This document shows, piece after piece, positions 10,398 through 21,435 of a DNA stretch of 64,000 nucleotides (positions within the stretch are counted from its first letter, which is position 1; each line of letters opens with the position of its first letter). The DNA comes from Hypoxylon rubiginosum (Eukaryota; Ascomycota; Sordariomycetes; Xylariales; Hypoxylaceae): positions 62,001 through 126,000 of the forward strand of contig CADCXA010000022.1 in NCBI GenBank assembly GCA_902806565.1, written 5' to 3'. Position numbers and translations under genes: made by a program. Under the pieces are notes generated by a model, which saw only the letters and a list, made by a program, of their open reading frames with translations, did no database searches and was not told the origin of the DNA.

Positions 10398-12137
10398 TTT
10401 GAACGATAGTGAATTAGAAACGAAATAATTACACCAGCCAGTTTAGAAATGAATAACGATTGAAAAAATCGAAGTACGATATAATTAAAGAGAGTGAGTG
10501 GTTGAGCTTAAAGCTGAACCGCGATGCCAGTCAACAACCTTTCTTTAACGATAGACGAAGGAGAACTACCTTAACTCAACATCGTGATCCTGCGGCGCAA
10601 AGGTTCGGGCAGTTGAGTATATAAACAAGATGGCCCCCAACACCCAAGAGTCTCCTTTAGAGGCTTAGACGCGTCCGACCCGGTACGTGCTACCGAGCTA
10701 TGGGTGCGATCTAGGTCGCATCCAGCTAATCAGCGGTTGTGGCTTTCCTAAAAAGGATATCTCGCTTGATGATGTTCCATTGATGCTGCTCTAGTCTCTG
10801 TTAGCTGGTAGATAAAAAGACGATTTCGGCGCGATGCTCGCGCGCATCCACTTCGGAACCCGCCCGAGACCAGACCAGCATGTCGTTAGTGAGATCTTTC
10901 TTTAACGCACAGCAGTGGTGGGGGAACTACTAGAACAAGGATCGATTCCACGTAGCCGGAGATTAGGAATAGGGGCATAGCGAGAATGGCGGCGAATTCA
11001 TATATTATCTTTCTAAATACAAGAGAATTTCGTAAATCGGTTCGTTCCCTATATGTAGGATGGACTATTGGCTCTAACATACATAGTTCGATTGAGGCTG
11101 TAAATACATGCTCGCAGGTTCTCGGTCCTCGGCTCAGCGTCCTCACCCCTATTTCATAATTCTGCACGATTGCGGTGTTAATACGACGTCGTCTAAGCCA
11201 GGGCGTTTCAGGGGGAACTCGCAGCTGCATGAAAATAGAAGAAAATACAACTTAGCAGAAAAATGCTATTGAAGTCTTGGCCCTACAAGTGGTACGCATT
11301 TGGGCAAGCTCATGCCAACTATAGTTAGTGTCTTGGTGAATACGATGAAAGCATATTGGCTTGCGGTTATAGCGCACGACAAATAATTGCCTAGCCGATT
11401 TTATGTTAAGATTTTAGAGGTCATGGCGCTCACGAAATATTTCGCGAAGAAATAGAAATAGAACCTTAATGGACATATTTCTCTCGGAGATTTTGCTTCT
11501 ACCCGCCCGTCCACGTGACAGCCCCTCAAGTCGGTGACACGCATAACACCCCGTACCTGTCTCTTGACCCAGTAGGAGACATCCCTATTATTTCTTGCAT
11601 CAACCTATGAATCTGTTTTTATTCGAGCTATTTGCCAATCAATCAACGTCGGTAAATCGGTGAAGTCACTTTTAGAGCTTCTTATACTCGTAGTACAGCA
11701 CGAGCAAGCATGTGTTGAATTATCAGATCTCAGAATTCGAGTCCCTCGGTGGTGACACAATAACATCATAATCGTCATACTTACTGAAATAGGAAATCAG
11801 CTCTCGTCATGAGTGGCCCAAGCTCCAGTCTGTTCCTGAAACGAGACACAATCCTATGTCACACCACGATCCATGACATCAGAGTGATCCAAGACGAGAA
11901 GTAACAGTTCAAGCTGAATAACTGAGCTTCAATGTCTGCTGCCATGAAGTTAAAAATTCTCTCACCTGTATATTAACCCACCCGTATCCATTACAAGCTG
12001 CAGGCTACCTAGGTTCCTTTTTAAGAATCCTTCTCATCACCATTGGACCTCCATGCCTATATCTTAGTATCACCAATTGCGAATCTAAGATACTCTATAT
12101 TTCTCCTTGTCCGCGTGACTGTCACACATCGAATAAT
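10398..12137. other. Long intergenic region between divergent genes
   Basis: About 1.7 kb. It should contain the promoters of the xylanase (minus strand) and of the plus-strand gene at 12138. The frame at 10886-11230 has no recognisable protein character. A near-palindrome lies at about 10699-10722. I see no gene. Confidence 0.55.
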
Positions 12138-13396
12138 ATGACGACCACTAGATCTGGTGCTAAAGCTGAGTCCAGTCCCAAGAAAGAGAACGGTGAGGCC
12201 GCAGGTACAAAGCACCAGCTCAACACGAAAACAACACCAGTATCCAAGCGTAGTAAAAAGAATGACAATAAGATACAGCAGACCATTGAGGACACTATTC
12301 CAAGGTAAGTTTATATTGCGATGTCATTCGGTAGCAATTGCTCACTCGTTATTAGTCCCACCGAAGCCTACGGCAACGGCAACGGCGAGAACCTGTCACC
12401 CGCCAATGGGAAGAAGAAGGATGAGGACCGCAATCAGAATGGAGTAAAAGCAGGAGATGAGGAAGAGCAAAATGATTCAGCTGAACAAGAAGGTGCGAGA
12501 AAAGACGTTCCGTCGAATATCCTAGAGAAGGGCATTATCTACGTCTTCATCCGCGGCCGAGTAGGCATCGATGAGCCGAGCAGCGTAGACGACATCCGCC
12601 GCAGCTACATTGTCCTCCGACCCCTAGCGAAAGACGCAAAGCTCGGCGAAGGTACGATCGACGATGCCGGAAACACTCGCTTGATTGCCATCCCAAAGAA
12701 GGTATTTCCGGTGAGTGGCAGAGACAGATGGATCGCATTCGTCGAGAAGTCGCACACCTCCTTCAAGACGCTAAAGGACGAGTTCCTTTCTGCTGAGGAT
12801 TATACCACCAAGACCGCCGGGGTGAGGCACACGCCCGCTGCTACCCCGGTAGCTGAGGGTATCTATGCCATCACGAGCACGGGCCGCGAGAGTCACCTTG
12901 CGTACATGATCACCTTACCGGAAGACCTCGGTGAAGTCCAGAAGGAAATCGGGCTGAAGGAGAAGGGCAGCTTCATTATCAGCACCAGGAACCCGCAGTA
13001 TGAGGCTCCGAAGGGCACTGCCCTCCCGCAGGGGCCGGATTATCCTAAGGAGTAAGTAATCCTTCCCCGCAATGAGTAGGAGATACTCATTAACGCCCCA
13101 AATTTAGAGTGCTAGACGAATTCCGAGCCCTGCGCTGGATGGGCACGCAACCCAAGCATCTTGACTACCCGAACACCCAATTCCTACTAATCGGCGAGTC
13201 GAGCGGGATTCAAAAGGCCACGGAGCCTCAGAAAGACCAGAAGGAGGGTCAAGAGAAGCCCATAGAAGAGTTAGAGAAGCTGGAAGACGAGGACACACAC
13301 CGCGTGGAGGGCTTGCAGGGAGACGATTCGGTGGTCATCTTCGCCGACTTGCATGCGCGCGCCAAAGACTATCCGAAGCTGCAGACTACGTTCTAA
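12138..13396 (+). CDS. Conserved fungal protein, often annotated as BTB-domain transcription factor
   Basis: The model has three exons, 12138-12304, 12356-13051 and 13108-13396, giving 383 aa. Both introns use GTAAGT donors and TTAG or TTTAG acceptors. The N-terminal 120 residues are low-complexity and rich in Lys, Glu and Asn (MTTTRSGAKAESSPKKENG...). A conserved globular part follows (GIIYVFIRGRVGIDEPSSVD, KTAGVRHTPAATPVAEG, GRESHLAYMITLPEDLGEVQ) and a C-terminal part (LRWMGTQPKHLDYPNTQFLL). I know this pattern from fungal proteins that databases call BTB domain transcription factor, though I cannot see a clear BTB fold myself. The protein is probably nuclear or cytoplasmic; its function is not established by the sequence. 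The next feature downstream is a tRNA gene. Confidence 0.82.
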
Positions 13397-13677
13397 AGAC
13401 GTAGGCGGAAAGTTAGGCTTGAAGATTATGGCTGGTATGTACGTCTGACTGTATCACTAGGGGTAAATTTGCCAAAATTTGCAAACAAGACCAAAATTCG
13501 AAGCTTTCGGATTGCCCGGCCTGTCCAGCCTGTCTCATCAAGACTGGGGTCCCACACAGTGTAGATCAATGTACGGAGTAATAATGCCTCGCATTTTAGC
13601 GCAGCAGCACTTTATCTACAGCTTTTACAAACATATCCCTATACATCCAGCAAGCCCATCTGGATCCGAATAGTTAT

Positions 13678-13781
13678 TCTCGATTCGTCTAGTGGTTAGG
13701 ATACCTGCTTGTCATTCACGACTATAGTCCCACGAAGGACCGAATTCGCAGGTGGCCGGGGTTCAATTCCCCGATCGAGAG
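13678..13781 (+). tRNA. tRNA-Asp (GUC) with a 32-nt intron
   Basis: The 7-bp acceptor stem TCTCGAT/ATCGAGA pairs perfectly, with G at the discriminator position (13781), as expected for tRNA-Asp. The D-arm is within GTCTAGTGGTTAGGATAC. The anticodon stem CCTGC/GCAGG flanks a loop TTGTCA...C with anticodon GTC at 13711-13713. An intron of 32 nt (13715-13746) sits at the canonical place, one base 3' of the anticodon. The T-arm is CGGGG TTCAATT CCCCG. The mature tRNA would be 72 nt before CCA addition. A T-rich pol III terminator follows directly. Confidence 0.9.
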
Positions 13782-13786
13782 ATCTC

Positions 13787-13797
13787 TTTTTCTTTTT
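13787..13797 (+). terminator. RNA polymerase III terminator of the tRNA
   Basis: Two runs of five T (13787-13791 and 13793-13797) start six bases after the tRNA 3' end, followed by further T-rich sequence. Confidence 0.8.
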
Positions 13798-13944
13798 CTT
13801 CACGCTCTCTTTTTTTGTCTGCCCAAGAAAACATGAACTTGTGATTCCAACCGAAAGGTTCCAATTGGATTTTACTATGTATGATTCTTCGTTTTTTCAT
13901 CATTATCCTAACCTTAATATAAAAGAACTATTAACCCGGACTAG

Positions 13945-16900
13945 CTACCTGGATACCGTCGTGTTCGTTTGGTCGAGCGGCAGGACCGTGACCTTGGGCG
14001 TCTCCCAAATATCCCAATCGTACGAGACCTGGGGGTCGCCAAAGGGCCTCAGGGCGGCGATACGGAACCTGTAGTCTCCCGGTTGGATGCTGGACCCGTC
14101 GGCGAACCGCCCCAGCCAGTAGTAGATGCCCCACTTGTCGCGCGGCTGGTCGTACAGCGGGAACGGGAAGATGTCGTCCTCGCTGTCCTGACCCGGCGTG
14201 AACCACTGCGATACCGCCGTGCCGTTCCAGCTCGTGGCCGACCCGACGTACTTGCCTTCGCCGACCGCGGGCGGGTACGTCCAGTCGGCTTCGGTGTAGT
14301 CGCCTTCGAAGATCTGGAATTGCCGGCGTCAGTTTACGGTTAGGTTGGGAAGTGGCATCGGACGGGAACTTACATCCCACCGGAGCTCTTCCGAGCCCCA
14401 GGCAAACATGGTGTTGAAATGGGGGAAGTCCTGCGAGTCTCGGGAGAGATTGAACGTGAAGCTGATTTCATGGTGTGTTAGCATCATCATCATACTGAGG
14501 TCGCTTGTAACGGTGAAAAAGGATGAAGGGGGGCGACGTACTTTGACTTCTGGGCGATTCTGAGATTGCTAAGACCCGAAATTAGGTAAGGGTAGCTATT
14601 ACCGTAGTCCCAGATGTTGGTGATAGTTTGGTTCAAATCGCACCCAACACCTATTTCTCTCAGTTAGTGGTCATCCGCGGTACACTCTGATGCTGTTTTA
14701 GGTGGCGCGTAGACAACTTACCGAAGTAGGGAATGCCAAGCTCTTCGCCGTTGGAGCCGCTTATCAAGACTTTGCCGCTGTAGACGGGAAGACTCGTTTC
14801 GTTGAGTCCCCCAGGAGCCGTGAAAGCGAATCTGTATCCATATTGTTAGCTATTACAGACTAGCCTTCCGCAATCCGAGAACCCGCCCTTAAAGAAAATA
14901 CATACTCTGCAGTCTTAGTCTCTCCGGGCCCTACAGTGAACTCCCCCTCGGGGAATACCACCTCGGGCGCCATTTTGACAGGGTTGACATCGGGGTAGAG
15001 CTTGAGCGAAGGAACAAAAGACATCGGCTGCCCAGGAACGACCGGGACCCAAGCGTCGAAGCCGCCGGCGTCCTGCAGCGCGAACGTGTACGTGACGGGC
15101 TCGCTCGCGCTATTCGTAATCTCGACGGCATGCGTACCGGCGAAATGCACCGTGTCGTTGAGCTCGAACTTGCGGCCCTCGAAGCCGAGCTCCGTGGTGT
15201 ACCCGAGTACGCGCTCCGCGTCGATAAACCCGGAGCCGACCTGCGCGGTCGGCGCCCAGAACCCGTAGTCGGTGGCGCTGGTCGACCAGTCGGCCCACGG
15301 CACGGCGCGGGCGGTGCCCATGATGCGCGCCGTGAGCCGCTTGGCCCATGCCGGATCGGCCGCGTGGGCGGCGCGTCCACCGAACTTGCCTACCCACAGG
15401 GCTGCTACTCCCGCGACGTACGGCGTTGCCATACTGGAGCCACTAAGAACTCGGTACTGGTCGGTAGGGTAGGTGGATAGGATCTTGGTGCCAGGCGCAG
15501 CAATGTCCGGCTTGAGGGCGAGGTCGTACGTCCCTCCCCAAGACGTGTATCTTGCCGGGCGGCCACTACCGGCGTTGTACAGGCCAACGTAGTGGGCTGT
15601 ATCGACGTTGAAAGAGGCGGTGACGTTTCCGCCCGCGAGGACAGTGTCGATGATGGCTTTACCCGCAGAAGCTTCGATTGCCGCTATGAGGCCAGTAGTG
15701 TTGCTGGTATACGGAGTCTGGTAGGGTTTGTCGTCGTTGTAGAACAAGATGTACTGTGCGCCAAAGGCGGCAATGTTGGTGTGCTTGGTGGTAAGGTCAC
15801 ACCCGCCGAATCTAGCGAGCACAACACTTCCGTTGAGGCTAGGAGTGTCAGCCGGCAGCGGCGAGCAGGCGTCGCCCTCTACCGACGAGTTGAGCGTGAC
15901 CGGCCAAATAGGCCAGTCGAGGATTGTGTTGGGGAAAAAGCCGGCGGCCGGAATATAAGCGATCTGGGTCTGATTTGAGTCGCCGTCCAGGCTGAAGTCG
16001 GCTGAGAAGGCTTGGGCGGGGAATGCGCCTGGCTCGGCAGCTCCCACGGTAATGACATCTTTGCCAGATGCGCCATTGCTGGCATCGAATGGGCCATCTT
16101 CACCCTCGTTGCCTGCGGCGATGCAGATGACTACGCCTTGGTCGACCATCCTCGAAGCCAATATGGCCCAGGCATTAGAGGTAAACCCGCTATTCTCTCC
16201 AAGACTGGCGCTAATGATGTCCGCTCCGGAGTCAAAGGCCTTAAGAAACCCTTCAATAACGGTCTCCTCGTTAGAATAGCCGCCGGACCCGAACACCTTG
16301 AAGGAAAGCAGCTTGGCGCCGGGGGCAACGCCAGTAAACTGCTCACTCTTGCCGGCGATGATTCCGGCGACATGCGTGCCGTGTCCATATTCGTCCATCG
16401 GGTCGTTGTCTGGCTCAGCCGGTGCATCAGGCCACTTATCGCCAACTAGATCGTAACCGCCTATGACGGTGTAGTTCGGGCCAATGCCCCCACCAAGCGC
16501 TGGGTGGGTGTACTGGACACCACTGTCGACAACCGCAATGATAGCCCCTTCTCCGACGATACCGGCTTGGTGCAGCTTCTCGACGCCCGTCGAGCCGTGG
16601 ACCGAGTAGTTAGCCGCGGCAGCATCGTCGCTGAATGACTCGCCCTCGATCGCGGCCGGCAGGAGGCGCACGAGGGTCGACTTGTACACCGACGCGACGA
16701 CGGGGCCGTCGTCCTCGCCGGCGTCGAGCGCGTCGGTAAGCGACTGGGCGTTGCAGTGGCCGTCGCATTCGACGCTCACGCCCGGGAAGAGGTCCGAGTC
16801 GAACTCCTTGACGACGCGCAGGCCCGGGATCGCCGCGACCTTCTCCGAGACGCGGGCCCTCTGGGCGCGCGACCTGAGCTCGACTATGAACCGTCTCGGC

Positions 16901-17019
16901 GTGGCGTCGTCGCCGACCTTGGCGGTCTCGTTGAGGTCGCGACGCGAATGGGATCGGGCGCCCCACACGCCGCTGGAAGCGCCGAGGAGCAGCGCTACCA
17001 GGGAGTGGTTTACGCGCAT
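13945..17019 (-). CDS. Subtilisin-like serine protease (S8) with PA insert and Fn3-like tail
   Basis: The model has five exons, 17019-14906, 14831-14722, 14650-14542, 14461-14374 and 14313-13945, giving 929 aa. All four introns have GT donors, CTAAC- or CTGAC-like branch sites and AG acceptors, and keep frame. The start at 17019 (MRVNHSLVALLLG) gives a clean signal peptide; eight more codons are open upstream. An inhibitor-like prodomain occupies roughly residues 40-115. The catalytic triad is visible: Asp165 (VVDSG), His213 (GHGTHVAG) and Ser529 (GSSMATP). A protease-associated insert lies between about 375 and 460 (VVLARFGGCDLTTKHTN). The C-terminal 300 residues resemble the Fn3-like domain of large secreted fungal subtilases (minor extracellular protease Vpr type). 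The protein should be secreted and degrade protein substrates. N-glycosylation motifs are frequent. Confidence 0.93.
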
Positions 17020-17993
17020 CTTGTCTTCGGCAGAGTTACACACGGATCGATGTGTAACTCAAACTGAAGATGCGACATGATGAGCGTAAATATCACGACT
17101 TTATACCTATCTTCTGCCGCTATCCAAACCGCCAAGCGGCCACGATCTCGTATTATGAGGTTACATCCAAGTTATGCCTAGCACATTACCAGTCCGTATA
17201 ATGTGGATTCTTAGCATTGTGGGTTATGCCTCAAGGGTGACCTGCCCTGTCTGTCTACCTGCTGTGGCCCGTCACGGCAAAGAGATTCCTTGCCAGAGTC
17301 CGGGGCGTCCTGGTATAGCGTGTTTACTATTCCGTAAAGCTCATCGACATTAAAAAATAGGCGCGAGGGTACGAGATGCATCTTCATCAACATATAGATC
17401 GACAGAGGAGGATCGCAAAATAGACTAGGTAGGTCAGGTACGGATCCTAAATTAACAACTTAATTCGTTTCCCGTATTTCAGAGAAAGCTAACCCAATAC
17501 CCAGGATTTGATAATTCACCTTAACGTGGACATCTCGTACCTGAAGAGACACTTTCCTAATTGGAATAAGTATGAAGATTGTGATCAGTATCCCAGCGCT
17601 GACGCCAATGATCGCGACCGAGTCTAGTAGCACTGCACAATAGAGAGCGCTGGAGAGATACCGGTGCTGATGATACTGCCGTCGCTACAGCCTGGCAGCC
17701 TGGGTACTTTATCGGCGACGGCCTTCTAATGAGATCCGGTCGGCGCGGCGCGGATGTCATCTTTTCTAGCTGATTGCGGGAGCTAAAAGGCCTTGTTGGC
17801 TAAACTGTGGCGCCTTTTTCCTTTCCATTCCACGTATCATACGATGCTTAGCCCATCATACGACAGCGACACGGTCAGCTGCATCGGCGCCAACCTTGTC
17901 GTCCTACCTTGGGCACTTTCATAAAAATGTCCGACAGATCTTCACCTTGCTTCTTAAATTGATTTATACCTTGATGAATACCTATAGACAGGC
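17020..17993. other. Intergenic between divergent genes
   Basis: Promoter region for the protease (minus strand) and the fumarate reductase (plus strand). Short frames on the minus strand look like chance. No gene is seen. Confidence 0.6.
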
Positions 17994-19583
17994 ATGCGAA
18001 TACACCGAACCCGCCGCTCTGCCCTCTTTATATTCTTTATCGTCGGCATTATAAGTGCCGTCCTATGCATGGTCTTCTTTGGGCCCAATTCCGCCATCGC
18101 GCTCAATCGTATCTTCAAACTTGGTGTATTTAGGACCTTTTCGACCGCGATGACAGAGGGGTCGAGAAAACAGGTCATCGTTGTGGGCTCTGGCCTCGCG
18201 GGCCTGTCCGCTGCGCATGAAGCCCTCAAGGCGGGCGTTGCTGTGCGCATGCTCGACCGGGCCCCTAAACCGGGCGGGAATAGCATCAAAGCTTCTTCGG
18301 GGATCAACGGAGCGGGAACGCGGTTCCAGCGGGACATTGGCATCGCCAAGGACGACAGCTTCTACGCCGACACGGTGCGCTCAGCCGGACACACGTTCCA
18401 AGAAGGGCCCGCCGGTTTGGATCGCAAGACCCTCGTCGAACAGCTAACAAGCCGATCAGAGAGTGCAGTCAACTGGCTCGTAGATGAGCTAGGTGTTGAC
18501 CTCAGCGTCGTGGCACAGCTCGGTGGACACTCGGTCGCACGGACACACCGCGGCGCCGGCAAGCTGCCCCCAGGGGCGGCTATTGTCTCAACCTTAGTAG
18601 AGAAACTAAAGTCGAACCAGGATTTCTCACTGGAGAACTCGGCGGAGGCCGATGAACTAGTAGTTAGTAATGGGGCTGTTCAGGGGGTACGATATCACAC
18701 CGACGACGGCCAGACACACGAACTCGAGGGTCCCGTGGTCTTCGCAGCGGGTGGATTCGCCGGCGATGCGCACGGTCTTCTCTCGAAGTACCGGCCGGAC
18801 CTGGCGGGCATGCCGTCCACAAACGAGGCAAAACCTGCCTCGCACGGCTTACTAGCCGCAGTCGGTGCCGAATTCGTAGACATGGACAGCGTGCAGATCC
18901 ACCCCACCGGGTTTGTCGACCCGAAGGACCCCGCCGCGGGCTACAAGTTCCTCGCGGCGGAAGCGCTGCGGGGCGAAGGCGGCATCTTACTGTCGAGTGC
19001 TGGCGAGCGCTTCGTCAACGAGCTCAACAGGCGAGACGTCGTCAGCGACGCGATTATGGCGCTTCCGCGCTCGACACTCGAGTCAGCAAGACAATGGGAC
19101 ATCACGCTTCTACTCGACCCGGGCGCCTGCGAGGCCGTTGGGTCACACATCGGGTTCTATCTCTGGAAAGGCCTGGTGCAGAAGAAGAAAGTGAAAGAGC
19201 TAGCCCCGGAGATCATCGCGGCGGTGGACAAGTACGCGACTTTGGTGGCGTCGGGGGCGAGCGCCAGCGATGCATTGGGTAGGAAGGCCTTTGGCCACTG
19301 GAGGCTGCCGCCTGGTGAAGCGAATCGGGAGGAAGAAGTATGTATCGGAACTGTGACACCGGTGGTTCATTTCACGATGGGAGGGGTTGCATTCGATTCA
19401 CAGGCACGGGTTCTGAAGTCTCAAGACGAGGGTGGACTGACGCCCATACCGGGGCTGTGGGCGGCAGGAGAGATTACCGGCGGTATACATGGCGCAAATA
19501 GGTTGGGAGGCTCATCCCTACTCGAGTGTGCTGTTTTTGGCAGGGTAGCGGGAGCTGAAGCTGCGAAAAGTCTGACGAATTAA
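17994..19583 (+). CDS. Soluble fumarate reductase (Osm1/Frd1 type)
   Basis: A single-exon gene of 529 aa. The N-terminal 50 residues hold a basic start and one hydrophobic segment (FIFFIVGIISAVLCMVFFG), as in Osm1, where it acts as a targeting or anchor sequence for the ER and mitochondria. The FAD-binding motif VVGSGLAGLSAA starts near residue 61. Flavoprotein-typical blocks follow: PGGNSIKASSGINGAG, SVQIHPTGFVDP, RGEGGILLSSAGERFVNEL, and at the C-terminus HFTMGGV, WAAGEITGGIHGANRLGG and SLLECAVFGR. The enzyme reduces fumarate to succinate with FADH2, which in yeast helps reoxidise flavin during oxidative protein folding under low oxygen. There is no cytochrome b5 or FMN domain, so it is the short form. 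An internal ATG at residue 52 could give a cytosolic form, but nothing proves it. Confidence 0.92.
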   Translation: MRIHRTRRSALFIFFIVGIISAVLCMVFFGPNSAIALNRIFKLGVFRTFSTAMTEGSRKQVIVVGSGLAGLSAAHEALKAGVAVRMLDRAPKPGGNSIKASSGINGAGTRFQRDIGIAKDDSFYADTVRSAGHTFQEGPAGLDRKTLVEQLTSRSESAVNWLVDELGVDLSVVAQLGGHSVARTHRGAGKLPPGAAIVSTLVEKLKSNQDFSLENSAEADELVVSNGAVQGVRYHTDDGQTHELEGPVVFAAGGFAGDAHGLLSKYRPDLAGMPSTNEAKPASHGLLAAVGAEFVDMDSVQIHPTGFVDPKDPAAGYKFLAAEALRGEGGILLSSAGERFVNELNRRDVVSDAIMALPRSTLESARQWDITLLLDPGACEAVGSHIGFYLWKGLVQKKKVKELAPEIIAAVDKYATLVASGASASDALGRKAFGHWRLPPGEANREEEVCIGTVTPVVHFTMGGVAFDSQARVLKSQDEGGLTPIPGLWAAGEITGGIHGANRLGGSSLLECAVFGRVAGAEAAKSLTN

Positions 19584-19928
19584 TGGTATCTGACGTTTAT
19601 GTATACAGGTTGGTACTGAACTGTTGACCTTTGAGCACATTACCGGTAGCTCAAAGCTTGAAGTGCCTAGGAAAGAGGTACCTAGCGAGAAAGTCAAATT
19701 CAATAGGTAGTCGTTCATAATTCAAGGTTACGCGTTTGTCAGCAAACGAAGTTTTCCCGCCTGCCTTAGGTACATGTACGTAAACTGCGCCATGAAAGGG
19801 ACCTGTCACATATAAACTTGATGCCCTGCTGCACCCCGCCTCTCTCCCCTCGTCTCAGCACACTACCTACTTAACTTACAGTCTTGACGAGCTCTGCTTC
19901 ATTACAATATGAGCAGTTGAAAGATTAT
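19584..19928. other. Intergenic, probable promoter
   Basis: Terminator side of the fumarate reductase and promoter side of the next gene. It contains a TATA-like ACATATAAAC at about 19807-19816 and a CT-rich leader. Confidence 0.5.
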
Positions 19929-20525
19929 ATGAGAATGGGGAGCCCAGTTAATCCAGATCCGCCAGTAGTCATACCGTCAGAAGTCATACCATTTAGAATA
20001 AACCCCTACGATTCATTCCCACCCAGCTCCAGATCCTCTACTGGCGTTACTACTCCGACCCATACGTCGATTATGGACAATTTAACGCTTCACTCACCTA
20101 CTTCCCCGAAAGACAAGCACACGGAGACGCCACCATATGCTGGTAGCACATATGCTATACGAGACCGCAAGTCTGGACGCTTAATCACTCTCCTAAATGG
20201 GAGTCTCCGACTGGAGAACTGCACAGGAGAACAGGGCGGATGGCATTGGAAGTGTGAAGAGAAGCAAGGTTGGCTTGGATTCCGCAATCCTGTATCGGGG
20301 ACCTACATGGGTCATGACACACTGGGCAGCTTCCTCGCTGTTGTCAACCATCATAAGACGCACGAATATTTCTGCGCTCGGAGACATCCCGAAGGCGGCT
20401 ATCTCCTGCTAATGAGGCAGGGTGATGAGTTACGCAAAATGGCTATCGGGGAGGACGGCCACGAGCTGGTAATGACGACAGGCGAGGGCGCACGGTGGGA
20501 CTTCGAGAAGATTGGCGACCGTTAG
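19929..20525 (+). CDS. Uncharacterised fungal protein, first of a tandem pair
   Basis: A single-exon gene of 198 aa if it starts at the first ATG in the open frame (19929); an ATG two codons later (MGSPVNP) is equally possible and resembles the MG start of its paralogue. The first 80 residues are Ser/Thr/Pro-rich and probably disordered. A compact domain of about 115 residues follows, with blocks YAIRDRKSGRLITL, LRLENCTGEQGGWHWKCEE, GWLGFRNPVSGTYMGHD, YFCARRHPEGGYLLL and a final GARWDFEKI. The repeated short strands and Trp/Gly pattern suggest an all-beta fold, perhaps trefoil-like; I do not recognise a named family. The next gene on the same strand, 340 bp downstream, is clearly related. Confidence 0.75.
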   Translation: MRMGSPVNPDPPVVIPSEVIPFRINPYDSFPPSSRSSTGVTTPTHTSIMDNLTLHSPTSPKDKHTETPPYAGSTYAIRDRKSGRLITLLNGSLRLENCTGEQGGWHWKCEEKQGWLGFRNPVSGTYMGHDTLGSFLAVVNHHKTHEYFCARRHPEGGYLLLMRQGDELRKMAIGEDGHELVMTTGEGARWDFEKIGDR

Positions 20526-20868
20526 TAGGGTTCTGATAGTAGAGTAATAGGTAGAAGGATGTCGTATTTCTCAAGAATCTACGGTCTGGTAACGACCGTT
20601 GTGTCTCATTCTCTAGGGATGGGCATATCACGCGGCAAACAGACTTTTTCCATCTGCGACAGTCCGCGCAAGTAATAGGAACTGAGACATTACGTGTATG
20701 ATCCCAAAAGTATAAAACGGCTCGAGATTAAGTAGAGGGCAAATAGATGAACCCCCTCCGCGAAATTCTCCCTTGTCAGTCGTACCTAGGTAGTAGGCGT
20801 TATAAGCTACAACAATTCCTTGATCGAAGTCTGTAGCTTGAAGAAGAGGTCCTACCTTTAGGTAGACA

Positions 20869-21435
20869 ATGGGAAACGAAGAACAGCCGTGGCTCTTCAA
20901 AGGCCCTGAAATCAAGAGATCCGAAAGTCTCAGCTCTATGTTCGAATCCACCTCCACCTCAAGTAGTGGTATGGCGACCCCGACAGATACGATGACATCC
21001 GACAACTCGATAGACGATCTTCAATCTATGACTTCACAGAATGACGGACGTATAGATACCCCGCCATATCCCGGTCGGACGTTTGCAATACGAGAGCGCG
21101 AGTCGGGACGCTTGATCACCCTTATTGATGGTGACATTCGATTAGAATATTGCACGGGAGAGCAGGGTGGATGGCATTGGAGATGCGCGGAGGATAAAGG
21201 CTGGCTCACATTCCGTAGCCCCGTGTCTGGACAGTATATAGGGGGAAACGCAATCCGACAACGCTTCTACGCTCGAGAACATTCCCAAGGTGGCTACGAG
21301 TTACTGTCGAGACGTGACGATGAGTTGGTTAAGATACATATTGGGAAGGATAATCGTTCGCTGATAAGGAGAGCTGGCGGGGAGACGCTATGGGACTTCG
21401 AGGAGGTTGTCAGTGCTCGACTCTCGACTCTTTAG
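20869..21435 (+). CDS. Uncharacterised fungal protein, second of a tandem pair
   Basis: A single-exon gene of 188 aa starting MGNEEQPWLFKGPE. The layout is the same as in the upstream neighbour: a Ser/Thr-rich disordered head, then FAIRERESGRLITL, CTGEQGGWHWRCAEDKGW, FRSPVSGQYIGG, FYAREHSQGGYELL and a final LWDFEEV. The two genes are a tandem duplication. This copy lacks about 12 residues in the middle of the domain (between GGN and RFYAREH) relative to the first copy, which removes one predicted strand and loop. Function is unknown. Conserved frame and divergent third positions suggest both copies have been under selection, although the deletion could mean this copy is changing role. Confidence 0.72.
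   Translation: MGNEEQPWLFKGPEIKRSESLSSMFESTSTSSSGMATPTDTMTSDNSIDDLQSMTSQNDGRIDTPPYPGRTFAIRERESGRLITLIDGDIRLEYCTGEQGGWHWRCAEDKGWLTFRSPVSGQYIGGNAIRQRFYAREHSQGGYELLSRRDDELVKIHIGKDNRSLIRRAGGETLWDFEEVVSARLSTL

Noticed and set aside
10699..10722. Near-palindrome in the xylanase upstream region
   Set aside because: Imperfect and single; considered as a regulatory site but no second copy was seen.
14860..15480. Several long frames overlapping the subtilisin gene on both strands
   Set aside because: They are GC-rich shadow frames of the protease coding sequence.
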